Shown here one piece after another: positions 26,731 to 35,375 of a stretch of 64,000 nt of DNA (position 1 is the first letter of the stretch; each line of letters starts with the position of its first letter). This stretch comes from an uncultured Flavobacteriales bacterium (lineage in GTDB: Bacteria; Bacteroidota; Bacteroidia; Flavobacteriales_D; Crocinitomicaceae): assembly GCA_903945495.1 (NCBI GenBank), contig CAJAVU010000021.1:335594-399593 (forward strand), in the 5' to 3' direction. The translations under genes and the position numbers were made by a program. Under the pieces are notes generated by a model, which was not told the DNA's origin, searched no databases, and worked only from the letters and a program-made list of their open reading frames with translations.

Positions 26731-28017
26731 ATGAGCCATTTCGAAAATTCTTTAGCTTTTGCACAAGGTTTGGACGCAAAAGATCCATTAAAATCCTTCC
26801 GCGATAAGTTTTATTTCCCAACATTTCACGACAAAACTGTTCGATATTTCACAGGAAACTCGCTTGGATTACAACCAAAATCAACCAAAGAATACATTCT
26901 TGAAGAATTGGACGCTTGGGCTGAATACGGTGTTGAAGGACATTTTTTAGCAAAGCGTCCGTGGTTTGCTTACCACGAAAATTTAACGCAAAAAGCTGCG
27001 AACGTCGTTGGCGCATTACCAGTTGAAGTGGTGGTGACTCATTCCTTAACAACCAATCTACATTTATTGATGGTGTCGTTCTATCGCCCAGAAATCAACG
27101 GTAAACGAACAAAGATTTTATGCGAAGCGAAAGCTTTTCCAAGTGATCAATACGCTTTGGAATCACAAGTGAAATTTCATGGACTTGACCTAGCTGAACA
27201 TTTAGTGGAAGTAGCACCACGCGAAGGAGAGCAATTGATCCGTGAAGAAGATATTTTAGCGAAAATTGATGAATTAGGTGACGAATTAGCAATGGTAATG
27301 ATTGGTGGTGTAAACTATTACACGGGACAATTATTCGACATGGAAAAAATCACAAAGGCGGGTCATGCTGTTGGTGCAATCGTTGGTTTTGACTTGGCGC
27401 ATGCCGCAGGAAACATTAATCTTAAATTGCACGATTGGGGCGTAGATTTCGCTGCTTGGTGTGGTTACAAATACTTAAATTCTTCACCAGGTGGAGTAAG
27501 TGGAATGTTCGTACACGAACGTCATGCTTACAATCCTGAATTACCGCGTTTTGCTGGCTGGTGGGGTTACGACAAAGAAACGCGTTTCTTGATGCAACCA
27601 GGATTCAATCCAATGAAAGGAGCGGAAGGTTGGCAATTGAGTAACGCACCAATTCTTGGAATGGCAGCGCATTTAGCATCTTTAGATATTTTCGAAGAAG
27701 CAGGAATGGAGCGCATCGGAGAAAAACGCGATTTGATGACAGCCTACATGGAATTTGTCATTGACAATATTTCAGAAAAAAACAAAGAACGTTGCACATT
27801 TGAATTAATAACGCCGCGCGACAAAACAAAACGTGGAGCCCAATTGTCTATCATGGCGAAAGGACAAGGAAAAGCATTGTTTGATGCCTTGTCAGCTGAA
27901 GGAGTAGTAGCAGATTGGAGAGAACCAAATGTCATCCGAATCGCACCTGCACCATTATACAATTCATACGAGGATTGTTACTGGTTCGGGCAACTATTGG
28001 AAAAAGCAATACAATAG
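26731..28017 (+). CDS. kynU: Kynureninase
   Basis: PLP enzyme that cleaves kynurenine to anthranilate or 3-hydroxykynurenine to 3-hydroxyanthranilate, plus alanine. 428 residues, the normal size. Signature regions: RYFTGNSLGLQPKST, the cofactor aspartate in GFDLAHAAGN, the PLP lysine in WCGYKYLNSSPGG (about Lys247), and the FAGWWGYDKETRF segment diagnostic of kynureninase. kmo follows after an inserted four-helix-bundle gene. The presence of kmo suggests the physiological substrate is 3-hydroxykynurenine. Confidence 0.96.
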   Translation: MSHFENSLAFAQGLDAKDPLKSFRDKFYFPTFHDKTVRYFTGNSLGLQPKSTKEYILEELDAWAEYGVEGHFLAKRPWFAYHENLTQKAANVVGALPVEVVVTHSLTTNLHLLMVSFYRPEINGKRTKILCEAKAFPSDQYALESQVKFHGLDLAEHLVEVAPREGEQLIREEDILAKIDELGDELAMVMIGGVNYYTGQLFDMEKITKAGHAVGAIVGFDLAHAAGNINLKLHDWGVDFAAWCGYKYLNSSPGGVSGMFVHERHAYNPELPRFAGWWGYDKETRFLMQPGFNPMKGAEGWQLSNAPILGMAAHLASLDIFEEAGMERIGEKRDLMTAYMEFVIDNISEKNKERCTFELITPRDKTKRGAQLSIMAKGQGKALFDALSAEGVVADWREPNVIRIAPAPLYNSYEDCYWFGQLLEKAIQ

Positions 28018-28072
28018 GATTCGTGATTTATAATTTATAATTCATGATTCATGATTTGATTTTTGAAAATTG
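28016..28072. repeat. Heptad (7-nt) quasi-periodic array, left side
   Basis: In register from the kynU stop: GATTCGT, GATTTAT, AATTTAT, AATTCAT, GATTCAT, GATTTGA, TTTTTGA. Its opposite-strand counterpart lies on the far side of the four-helix-bundle gene, sharing the perfect 13-nt inverted repeat AGGATTCGTGATT / AATCACGAATCCT. Confidence 0.75.
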
Positions 28073-28112
28073 TGATTAACTTAATTTAGAGTATTCACAA
28101 AACGCAAGATAA

Positions 28113-28532
28113 ATGATAAAGAAATTTGAAGATTTAGGAGTTTGGCAAGAAGCAAGAGAGTTGTGTAAGGAAATTTATATGCACATTTCAAAGACTCCAT
28201 TTTCAAATGACTATGCACTTGTGAACCAAATCAATCGTTCAAGTGGATCTATCATGGATAATATTGCAGAAGGTTTTGAACGATCTGGAAATCGCGAGTT
28301 TATTCAATTTTTGACAATCAGTAAAGCATCTTGTGCAGAAGTAAAATCGCAAGTTTATCGTGCATTCGATCGCCAGTATTTGTCAGAAAGTGAAGTAGAA
28401 AAACTAAGTGCTAAAACACAAAGCCTCATCAATCAATTGGGAGGTTTTATACATTATTTAAAACAATCAGAATTTAAAGGAACGAAATTCAAGGAACCAG
28501 ATTTAGTCTATTTCCCAAATAACGAATCCTGA
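28113..28532 (+). CDS. Four-helix-bundle protein (23S rRNA IVS / S23 family)
   Basis: 139 residues. The family pattern is clear: FEDLGVWQEARELCKEIY, ALVNQINRSSGSIMDNIAEGFERSGNREFIQFL, SKASCAEVKSQVYRA. Members fold as a four-helix bundle and pentamerise, are related to the accessory protein Avd of diversity-generating retroelements, and are found in rRNA intervening sequences. Here it is free-standing between kynU and kmo, flanked by oppositely oriented heptad arrays, so it looks inserted. No reverse transcriptase is near. A second, divergent copy lies in the ssb cluster. Molecular role unknown. Confidence 0.9.
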   Translation: MIKKFEDLGVWQEARELCKEIYMHISKTPFSNDYALVNQINRSSGSIMDNIAEGFERSGNREFIQFLTISKASCAEVKSQVYRAFDRQYLSESEVEKLSAKTQSLINQLGGFIHYLKQSEFKGTKFKEPDLVYFPNNES

Positions 28533-28568
28533 ATCACGAATCCTGAATGACAAATTATGAATTGCAAG
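28520..28568. repeat. Heptad (7-nt) quasi-periodic array, right side
   Basis: In register: ACGAATC, CTGAATC, ACGAATC, CTGAATG, ACAAATT, ATGAATT. It overlaps the last codons of the four-helix-bundle gene and reaches the kmo start. It is the reverse-complement sense of the left array. Confidence 0.75.
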
Positions 28569-28569
28569 T

Positions 28570-29916
28570 ATGGAAAATAATAAAAAAGTAATCATCGTTG
28601 GAGCCGGCTTGGTTGGTTCATTGTGGTCAGTTTATTTATCAAAAGCAGGTTATTCTGTCACGATTTATGAACGTCGTCCCGATATTCGTAAAGCAGAAAT
28701 TTCTGCTGGAAAGTCAATTAATTTGGCCTTATCAAACAGAGGTTGGAAAGCATTGGATACTGTTGGTGTTGGTGATGAAATTCGCAAAATCGCGATTCCA
28801 ATGCACGGACGTGTGATGCACGACATGAAAGGAGATTTGACGTATCAACAATACGGTAAAGACGGCGAAGCGATTTACTCTGTTTCACGTGGAAAAGTCA
28901 ATGCAACCATGATGGACATTGCAGAAACACATGGAAAAGCAACGATTCATTACAACCACGATTGTCGAAAAGTGGATTTGAAAAACGGGATTGTTTACTT
29001 GACAAATTCCGTAACAGGTGAAGAAATCGTTGACAAAGCAGATTTAGTATTCGCTGCCGATGGAGCATTTTCTTCTGTGCGTTACAACTCAATGCAAAAA
29101 ACAGATCGCTTCCAATACAGTCAAAATTACATTGCTGATGGTTACCGCGAAATTTTACTTCCTGCAAATCCAGATGGTTCATACAGAATGGATAAAAACG
29201 CTTTGCATATTTGGCCACGTGGTCGTTTCATGATGATTGCCTTGGCAAACGAAGATGGTTCATTTACGTGTACTTTGTTCATGCCGCATGAAGGTGGAGA
29301 AAATGCCTTTGATAAATTAACATCGAAAGAAGCAGTTGATAATTTCTTCAAATCAACCTTCCCAGATTTCTATGAAATGATGCCAAACATCGCCGATGCG
29401 TGGGAAGATCATCCCTTATCTGCCTTGGCAATTGTTCGTTGTTATCCTTGGCACAATGGAAAAGTAGCTTTGATGGGTGACGCGGCGCATGCGACAGTTC
29501 CTTTCTACGGACAAGGAATGAATGCTGGTTTTGAAGATTGTACAGTTCTAAATGAATTGATGATCAAACACAACCACGATTGGGATGCAATTTTTGCGGA
29601 ATACAGTCCATTGCGTAAACCAGATGGTGATGCTTTACAAGATTTGTCGCTTGATAATTACTATGTAATGCGCGATTTTGTTGCAGATCCAGCGTTCTTA
29701 TTGCGTAAAAAAATCGAAGCAAAATTCAGTACTTTGTATCCAGAAAAGTGGATGCCGTTATACTCGCAAGTAACCTTCAGTGAAATTCGCTACAGTGTTG
29801 CGTATAAGCAAGGTCAAGTGCAAAATGGAATCATGGATCAAGTAATGGAGATGCCAAACATCGAACAAAACTGGGATTCAGAAGAAGTGATGCAAAAAAT
29901 CCTTTCCTTGTGTTAA
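28570..29916 (+). CDS. kmo: Kynurenine 3-monooxygenase
   Basis: FAD/NADPH-dependent hydroxylation of kynurenine to 3-hydroxykynurenine. 448 residues. N-terminal FAD motif VIIVGAGLVGSLWSVYLSKAG with a terminal acidic ERRPDIR, the aromatic hydroxylase motif DLVFAADGAFSSVR, and the second FAD motif MGDAAHATVPFYGQGMNAGFED are all present. The C-terminal helical segment (residues about 380-448) fits the KMO type. With KynU this supplies 3-hydroxyanthranilate. Tryptophan 2,3-dioxygenase and 3-hydroxyanthranilate dioxygenase are not in the window. Confidence 0.95.
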   Translation: MENNKKVIIVGAGLVGSLWSVYLSKAGYSVTIYERRPDIRKAEISAGKSINLALSNRGWKALDTVGVGDEIRKIAIPMHGRVMHDMKGDLTYQQYGKDGEAIYSVSRGKVNATMMDIAETHGKATIHYNHDCRKVDLKNGIVYLTNSVTGEEIVDKADLVFAADGAFSSVRYNSMQKTDRFQYSQNYIADGYREILLPANPDGSYRMDKNALHIWPRGRFMMIALANEDGSFTCTLFMPHEGGENAFDKLTSKEAVDNFFKSTFPDFYEMMPNIADAWEDHPLSALAIVRCYPWHNGKVALMGDAAHATVPFYGQGMNAGFEDCTVLNELMIKHNHDWDAIFAEYSPLRKPDGDALQDLSLDNYYVMRDFVADPAFLLRKKIEAKFSTLYPEKWMPLYSQVTFSEIRYSVAYKQGQVQNGIMDQVMEMPNIEQNWDSEEVMQKILSLC

Positions 29917-29933
29917 TTGATTAAATAAGAACT

Positions 29934-30824
29934 ATGAATAGAATTCTTTCAGCTGTATTTATACTGTCAGCGTTTGTTGTTTTTTCTCAACGCGATTTAA
30001 CTCCTGGTAAGAAAAGAGGCGATGTTTTTGGAAAGTCAGATTACAAAGATTACCGTTATTTTGGTTTACAAGTTTCTGGAGGGCCAACGTACATGTTTAC
30101 GCGCTCGAACAAAAACAATCCAACGTATGCAACAACAGATGCAATTGGAAGACCATTGGATTACACCTTTGATCCAGCTGGAAAATTAGGATTCTTCCTT
30201 GAAGTTGGAATGGCACATTTCCCGAAAAAACGCTCGAAATTGTCAACTAAATTGAAGACGGTTCTTGTGTCGTATTATGATTGGGGACTTGGCTTCAAAT
30301 ACCTTGGAGGAACTGAAACAACAACAATTAATTACTACAACCTTTCGAATCAATTATTGTCAACAACAACCGGAAAAGGTTCGTTTTACAATGGTTCGAT
30401 TTACGGTCGTTTTACCTTGCACAAAAACATCAACCTTACGAAAAAATACTTCATTGACAATGGTTTAGGTGTGAATTTCGATTACCGTTTAGTAAATGGA
30501 AATCAAGCGTATGATGGTGCTTCACTTCCGGGTGATCAATCCTTTGCGAAACCGTTTGCAGCACAATTGCACTATGATTTAGGATTTGGAATTAAAATGA
30601 GTCGCAGAAGTTACTTCATTCCAGGTGTTCAAATGCCAATTGTTGGTTTTGCACAATGGCGTGGCGGATGTGCAGCAACACATTGGTTTTCATCAAACTA
30701 TGTTCCTGCCTTGTTCCACTTGAAATTGATTTATTTATTCGAAAAGAAAGCAAAAGGTTGTCCTGCTGCGAAAGGCAACGACGACGACAATAAACGTTAC
30801 CGCGAAGGTCAAGGAGGAAATTAA
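29934..30824 (+). CDS. Exported, probably outer-membrane beta-barrel protein
   Basis: 296 residues with a signal peptide (MNRILSAVFILSAFVVFSQ). The body has aromatic-rich amphipathic strands (KDYRYFGLQVSGGPTYMF, VLVSYYDWGLGFKYLGG, IYGRFTLHKNI). The C-terminus is a hydrophilic tail (GNDDDNKRYREGQGGN) rather than a terminal aromatic residue. No family recognised. It lies 17 nt after kmo and 6 nt before the ArsC-like gene, so it is in the same transcription unit. Confidence 0.6.
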   Translation: MNRILSAVFILSAFVVFSQRDLTPGKKRGDVFGKSDYKDYRYFGLQVSGGPTYMFTRSNKNNPTYATTDAIGRPLDYTFDPAGKLGFFLEVGMAHFPKKRSKLSTKLKTVLVSYYDWGLGFKYLGGTETTTINYYNLSNQLLSTTTGKGSFYNGSIYGRFTLHKNINLTKKYFIDNGLGVNFDYRLVNGNQAYDGASLPGDQSFAKPFAAQLHYDLGFGIKMSRRSYFIPGVQMPIVGFAQWRGGCAATHWFSSNYVPALFHLKLIYLFEKKAKGCPAAKGNDDDNKRYREGQGGN

Positions 30825-30830
30825 ACAAGG

Positions 30831-31184
30831 ATGAAAAAGATCTATTATTTAAGCACATGCGATACGTGTCAACGTATTTTAAAGGAAATTAATCCGGGAA
30901 AAGACGTTGAATTGCAAGATATAAAAGCACAAAACATTGATGCAACAACCTTGGATTGGATCAAAGAAAAAGTGGGTTCTTACGAAGCGTTGTTTTCAAA
31001 ACGTGCAATTAAATACCGTTCACTTGGACTCAATGAAATGAGTTTAACAGAAGCAGATTACCGAAAGCATTTATTGGAAGAATACACCTTTTTGAAACGT
31101 CCGTTTATGATCAACGGCGATGAGGTATTCATTGGCAATGCAAAGAAAGATGTTGCCGCTGCGGTGGAATCGTTTAACAAGTAA
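30831..31184 (+). CDS. ArsC/Spx-family thioredoxin-like protein
   Basis: 117 residues. N-terminal IYYLSTCDTCQRILKEI has the thioredoxin-fold CxxC; the family features QDIKAQNI, YRSLGLNEMSLTEADYR and TFLKRPFMINGDEVFIG are present. Resembles YffB/ArsC-type reductases. Without arsenical genes nearby a true arsenate reductase role is not supported. The EamA gene starts directly at the next base. Confidence 0.85.
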   Translation: MKKIYYLSTCDTCQRILKEINPGKDVELQDIKAQNIDATTLDWIKEKVGSYEALFSKRAIKYRSLGLNEMSLTEADYRKHLLEEYTFLKRPFMINGDEVFIGNAKKDVAAAVESFNK

Positions 31185-32111
31185 ATGAAAAACAAAACAC
31201 TTTCTGCGCACATTGCACTTTTCTTGGTAAATACATTGTATGGCGCCAGTCACGTGCTTGCGAAAGGTGTAATGCCAGCTTATTTAACACCCAACGTTTT
31301 CATCTTGTTTAGAGCTTTTGGAGCAACTGTGTTGTTTTGGATGGTGAAAGCCTTTTTTGTGCGTGAACGTGTTGAACGAAAAGATTTACTCTTACTCGCT
31401 TTTTGCGGATTGTTCGGCGTAGCCATTAATCAATTGTTCTTTTTTCATGGCTTGAATTTATCCTCATCCATCAACTCGGGAATCATCATGGCCTTTAACC
31501 CAATTTTGGTCGTTATTCTCTCGTTTTTTGTCTTAAAAGAATCGATTACGGTCACAAAAGCAGTGGGAATTCTCTTGGGAACAAGCGGCGCCATCTTACT
31601 CACCTTAACCGCCGGAACAGGAAAAGGCGATTCCATGTTGGGCGATTTCTTTCTCTTCATCAACGCCTTGAGTTATGCCATTTACTTGGTGATCGCAAAA
31701 CCATTGATGAAAAAATATTCTCCTTTAACGGTCATCACCTATGTCTTTACCTTTGGCTTGGGAATGTTGTTCGTGTATCCACCAGTCTTAACTGAATTGT
31801 TCCAAACAAATTTTACTGTTATTCCAACCGAAGCGTGGTTGAAAATCGTGTATGTGGTGGTGGGCGTTACCTTCATGACGTACTTGCTTACGATGTACGG
31901 CTTAAAATACCTCACGCCATCCGTTTCAAGCGCCTACATTTATTTCCAACCAGTAATGGTGATGTTCTTCGCATTTTCCTTCAGCGCACTTGGCATTGCA
32001 GCCGATTACACAGGAACCATCACCCTCGAAAAAATTGCCTACATGTTGGTGATTTTCTTAGGCGTTTACATTACTTCCCACAGCGCCATTCGATCGCGAT
32101 TGAAGGGGTGA
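31185..32111 (+). CDS. EamA / DMT-superfamily exporter
   Basis: 308 residues with ten predicted membrane spans arranged as two EamA repeats. Typical features: LVNTLYGASHVLAKG at the N-terminus, SSINSGIIMAFNPILVVILSFFVLKES closing the first repeat, and SSAYIYFQPVMVMFFAFSF in the second. Exports small metabolites or amino acids; the substrate is not predictable. It begins immediately after the ArsC-like stop codon, so the two are translationally coupled. Confidence 0.9.
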   Translation: MKNKTLSAHIALFLVNTLYGASHVLAKGVMPAYLTPNVFILFRAFGATVLFWMVKAFFVRERVERKDLLLLAFCGLFGVAINQLFFFHGLNLSSSINSGIIMAFNPILVVILSFFVLKESITVTKAVGILLGTSGAILLTLTAGTGKGDSMLGDFFLFINALSYAIYLVIAKPLMKKYSPLTVITYVFTFGLGMLFVYPPVLTELFQTNFTVIPTEAWLKIVYVVVGVTFMTYLLTMYGLKYLTPSVSSAYIYFQPVMVMFFAFSFSALGIAADYTGTITLEKIAYMLVIFLGVYITSHSAIRSRLKG

Positions 32112-32356
32112 GTATCACAATATGGTAAAACTAATTTAATACTTTGTTAAAATACAAACAAGTGTAAAGGGCTTACTTTGTCGAAGAAATGCAATGTGTT
32201 CAACTCATGCCTATTAGCAGATTAAATAATCTCTTAAACTCCTAACTTACTAAATATCAATGTATGAAAGATTGCTTTTTTTGAATCAAAAAGAGTTCAA
32301 ACATAAAGCAAACAAATAAACTAAACCTATCACTTGATGATTCGTCTATCAGATAG

Positions 32357-33448
32357 ATGAAGTCAACACGCCTACTCATGCGAAATTGCCGAAATGGTGT
32401 TGCTCAGCCAACGAGGAATTTACTAAATTTACTAAAATCTTATTATTTGAATAAAGTACTTTTTATATTATTTCTAATTGTCATTAATATTGGTTACGGC
32501 CAAACGTACATTGATGTTACGAACCAATTTATTCAAAACCCAAGCTTTGAAGACTACACTGCTTGCCCACAAAGCAACTCCGCATACCCAAATTCAATGT
32601 GGATTGATAGCGTATTAGGTTGGTATGCACCAACACTAGGAACTAGTGATTATTTTAACGTTTGCAATACGAATAACCTTAATAGTGTTCCAAATAATAC
32701 CGCAGCTGGTTATCAATATGCTTATCATGGGAGTGCCTATTGTGGATTTTTAGCATATTCACTTTGGTCAAATCATATGTGGAGCGAGTATATTCAAACC
32801 CAATTGTTACAACCGCTTGAGGTTTCTAAGTATTATAAATTCACCATGAGAATAAATCGGGCAAATGATTATAATTTAGCAGTAAAGAATATCGGGGTAA
32901 ATTTCTCCGAATTCTCTGATACGGATCATACCAGTGCTAAATCTTTAAATATTTTACCGACTATTTTTAATGGTGCTGGCTATATTACAGATACGCTAAA
33001 CTGGATTGTTGTGCAAGGTGTTTTTCAAGCGTCAGGAGACGAAAATTATCTAACGATAGGTTGGTTTGGAGACACCATAACGGATGATTATACATTTTTT
33101 ATTCCACCAGACATTGACCCAATTACGGGAGATTCACTTTACTTAACAGATACATATTATTTGGTTGATAGTTTAAAACTCTACGAAATTGAATATGACT
33201 ATGAAGATTTTAATATCAACGTAATTACTCCAAATGGTGACAATATCAATGATGTATTTGAATTACCATTTTCTTATTCAAAAGTTTCCTTACTCAATAG
33301 ATGGGGAAACTTAATTTGGGAAAATACTGGAATGCAGTTTTGGAATGGTAAATCACAAGATGGTAATGATGTGAGTGATGGTGTTTACTTCTATGTGATT
33401 GAAACAGAAAATAAAACTTATAAAGGATTTGTTCAAGTAGTAAGGTAA
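32357..33448 (+). CDS. T9SS type B secreted protein (gliding-motility-associated C-terminal domain)
   Basis: The C-terminus is a classic CHU_C/type B sorting domain: VITPNGDNINDVFELP, KVSLLNRWGNLIWEN, DVSDGVYFYVIE and GFVQVVR (about 290-363). The rest is a beta-sandwich (NQFIQNPSFEDYTACPQSNSAYP onward) common in Bacteroidota secreted proteins. The signal peptide is LNKVLFILFLIVINIGYGQ, preceded in the track ORF by about 30 atypical residues (NCRNGVAQPTRNLLNLLK). The true start may be a later ATG (8th codon) or the TTG just before NKVLF. I keep the longest ATG form. Confidence 0.85.
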   Translation: MKSTRLLMRNCRNGVAQPTRNLLNLLKSYYLNKVLFILFLIVINIGYGQTYIDVTNQFIQNPSFEDYTACPQSNSAYPNSMWIDSVLGWYAPTLGTSDYFNVCNTNNLNSVPNNTAAGYQYAYHGSAYCGFLAYSLWSNHMWSEYIQTQLLQPLEVSKYYKFTMRINRANDYNLAVKNIGVNFSEFSDTDHTSAKSLNILPTIFNGAGYITDTLNWIVVQGVFQASGDENYLTIGWFGDTITDDYTFFIPPDIDPITGDSLYLTDTYYLVDSLKLYEIEYDYEDFNINVITPNGDNINDVFELPFSYSKVSLLNRWGNLIWENTGMQFWNGKSQDGNDVSDGVYFYVIETENKTYKGFVQVVR

Positions 33449-33597
33449 AAATCAATTTTAAATGAATTTGTTCCCCAAATCACTTTAGCTTTTCAAGCAT
33501 CCCTTGCGCTGAAAAATCAAAAATAGCTTAAAAACGCTGTTTTTTCTTCAATTTACGCATTTCTAAACCCCAGTATTCACGGCACTTTCAGAAGAAT

Positions 33598-33674
33598 GAG
33601 CTATAGATGCTAGATGGATAAAGCATAGATAAGCCATAGATAAAGCATAGATACTGTATGGATAGTGTATGAAA
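33598..33674. repeat. Degenerate 11-nt tandem array
   Basis: Seven consecutive 11-nt units ending ATAGAT or ATGGAT: GAGCTATAGAT, GCTAGATGGAT, AAAGCATAGAT, AAGCCATAGAT, AAAGCATAGAT, ACTGTATGGAT, AGTGTATGAAA. It lies in a 307-nt gene-free spacer between convergent genes. Confidence 0.85.
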
Positions 33675-33755
33675 AAGAAATGGTAAAATCCTATTTATTG
33701 AAAATTATAGGATTTCAAGAAAGATACAAAGGTGCATCACCAAAGAATACCACGT
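33675..33755. other. Remainder of convergent spacer with a weak hairpin
   Basis: Contains a perfect 9-bp inverted repeat AAATCCTAT / ATAGGATTT (33686-33715) without a T-run. The part of the spacer before the 11-nt array (33449-33597) shows nothing I can name. Confidence 0.4.
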
Positions 33756-35363
33756 TTAAAACAACTCCAAAATTCCGTACAAATCAACAACAGTGAAATA
33801 CGTTCCTTTGTCGCCCGTGAGTAAAAGCTTATTTGTACCCGGTTGAGGGTTCTCTAAATAGTAAATGGTATTAATTCCTTCTGTATAATTGATGTCCACT
33901 TCTGTAAAATGATGATCGAAGCTCTTGGAAGGTAATTCCGCTTGGTTTTTTGGCGTTTTATACTTGCCTAATTTGTTACCCGGAACAAACAACACCTGCT
34001 CATAACTGTTCAAGTGTAAATTGATACTCGCGCCTTTTTTCACAACTGCCGAATAAATGTCGCCCTTCTTTTGATTGCTGTACACAAAACAATACACGTC
34101 ATAACCCGATTCGTTTTTCAATAGCGTTAAGTGCTTGCCAGTTTTTTTGTTCAAGTCATTCACGTCTGAATAAAAGGTGTTCGCACGTTGTTTCGATGTA
34201 AAAACAGGACGCGTTGTATCGTAAACGCCTAAATTGTGTAAATCAGCATCGATCAAAAAATCCTTATACAATTCTTCCATGCGCTCGTTTTTCAGAGGAA
34301 CACGAATCGCCAACGAAACACCATTGCCCATCAACGGATTGTAGGCTGCCGTATCGTATAAATCCGGCTGGTATTTGTGCTCGATTTCCGTTAGCATGGA
34401 ATCAATTTTGATGCGCTCTTCTTTGGTGAATTGTTCAAACGATGTGGCTGATTGATTGATATCGTTCGGTGTTTCAGAAAAGGGTTTCTTCCAGACAATC
34501 CAAACAACCAAGGCTAAAAGTCCAACAATCAGTGAACTTGCTGCAATCGAACGAAATGAAATATGAATCTTGTTTTGAATCAAGGTGTTTTTCACGCGGA
34601 TCTTTCCATCTTTTAAGTCGCGCTTCAGTTCAGTGATCTTTTCTAAATGTTCTGGATTGAGTTCAATCTTCTCCAACTGTTTCAACAACCAATTGGCCAA
34701 GCGAACGGTACACGCTTTTTGCTTTACAATCCACAGCAATTGATCAACGTACCACAATTTTGTAGCATACGACGAGCGCGATAAATAATTCAATCCGCGG
34801 AGCATGTCATCCGAACAAAAAGCATGGATTTCTTCCAACAAAGCTTGTTCATTTTCTGCTGCTTCAATCTTATCCTTCGAAGCTGTAAAACGCTCTTGAA
34901 TTCCTTTAAACAACAATTGTTCAATGAACATGCGATCCGTTTCAGGCAATAATTGCGCATAGGAAAACGCACGAACCGTAACTTCTAAGACTTCATTTTC
35001 TTTGAAACGCAACAGCTGCGGCAACAAATATGGACTTAAAAATCCTTGAAAAGGCGCATACATCGTATGACCTTTCCAGTTTTGAGCATCGGTAAAATCG
35101 TTCGTTGGAACCTTTCCGATAAGCAACGATTTTAAAGAAGCGTATTGGTCGATCCAATCCAAGAAAACAACTTTCGTTAAATCGAGTTCTTGTAAGAAGA
35201 GTTGAAGTTCAGCGCTTGAATAGCTTTGTCCATCGATGGTCAATTCGCCATTTTCACTCTTTGCTTCAAGCGAAGAAAGAAGTTCATTCAGCTGCGTTTT
35301 GTCGGTAAAATCTCCGTCAAATTGGAATGCTGCTCGTAGCGATTGTAGCGAGATGAACTTCAT
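33756..35363 (-). CDS. Unknown protein with a central membrane anchor
   Basis: 535 residues, no family recognised. Residues 1-265 are charged and alpha-helical without a signal peptide. A single span follows at about 272-292 (SIAASSLIVGLLALVVWIVW), then a 240-residue mainly beta domain (repeated YDVYCFVYSNQKKGDIYSAVV, LHLNSYEQVLFVPG). This predicts a cytoplasmic helical half and a periplasmic C-terminal half. It starts 12 nt after the stop of the C-terminal processing protease gene, suggesting a functional link such as an adaptor or substrate, which is inference only. Confidence 0.6.
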   Translation of the reverse strand: MKFISLQSLRAAFQFDGDFTDKTQLNELLSSLEAKSENGELTIDGQSYSSAELQLFLQELDLTKVVFLDWIDQYASLKSLLIGKVPTNDFTDAQNWKGHTMYAPFQGFLSPYLLPQLLRFKENEVLEVTVRAFSYAQLLPETDRMFIEQLLFKGIQERFTASKDKIEAAENEQALLEEIHAFCSDDMLRGLNYLSRSSYATKLWYVDQLLWIVKQKACTVRLANWLLKQLEKIELNPEHLEKITELKRDLKDGKIRVKNTLIQNKIHISFRSIAASSLIVGLLALVVWIVWKKPFSETPNDINQSATSFEQFTKEERIKIDSMLTEIEHKYQPDLYDTAAYNPLMGNGVSLAIRVPLKNERMEELYKDFLIDADLHNLGVYDTTRPVFTSKQRANTFYSDVNDLNKKTGKHLTLLKNESGYDVYCFVYSNQKKGDIYSAVVKKGASINLHLNSYEQVLFVPGNKLGKYKTPKNQAELPSKSFDHHFTEVDINYTEGINTIYYLENPQPGTNKLLLTGDKGTYFTVVDLYGILELF

Positions 35364-35375
35364 AGCACCAGTTAT

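Noticed and set aside
28113-28532. Diversity-generating retroelement based on the Avd-like four-helix-bundle protein
   Set aside because: No reverse transcriptase, template repeat or variable repeat found in the window; the family also occurs free-standing.
28016-28568. CRISPR array suggested by regular repeats
   Set aside because: Units are 7 nt, degenerate and without spacers; no cas genes anywhere in the window.
30831-31184. Arsenate resistance operon
   Set aside because: The ArsC-like protein stands alone; no arsR, arsB or Acr3 nearby, and the family includes other reductases.
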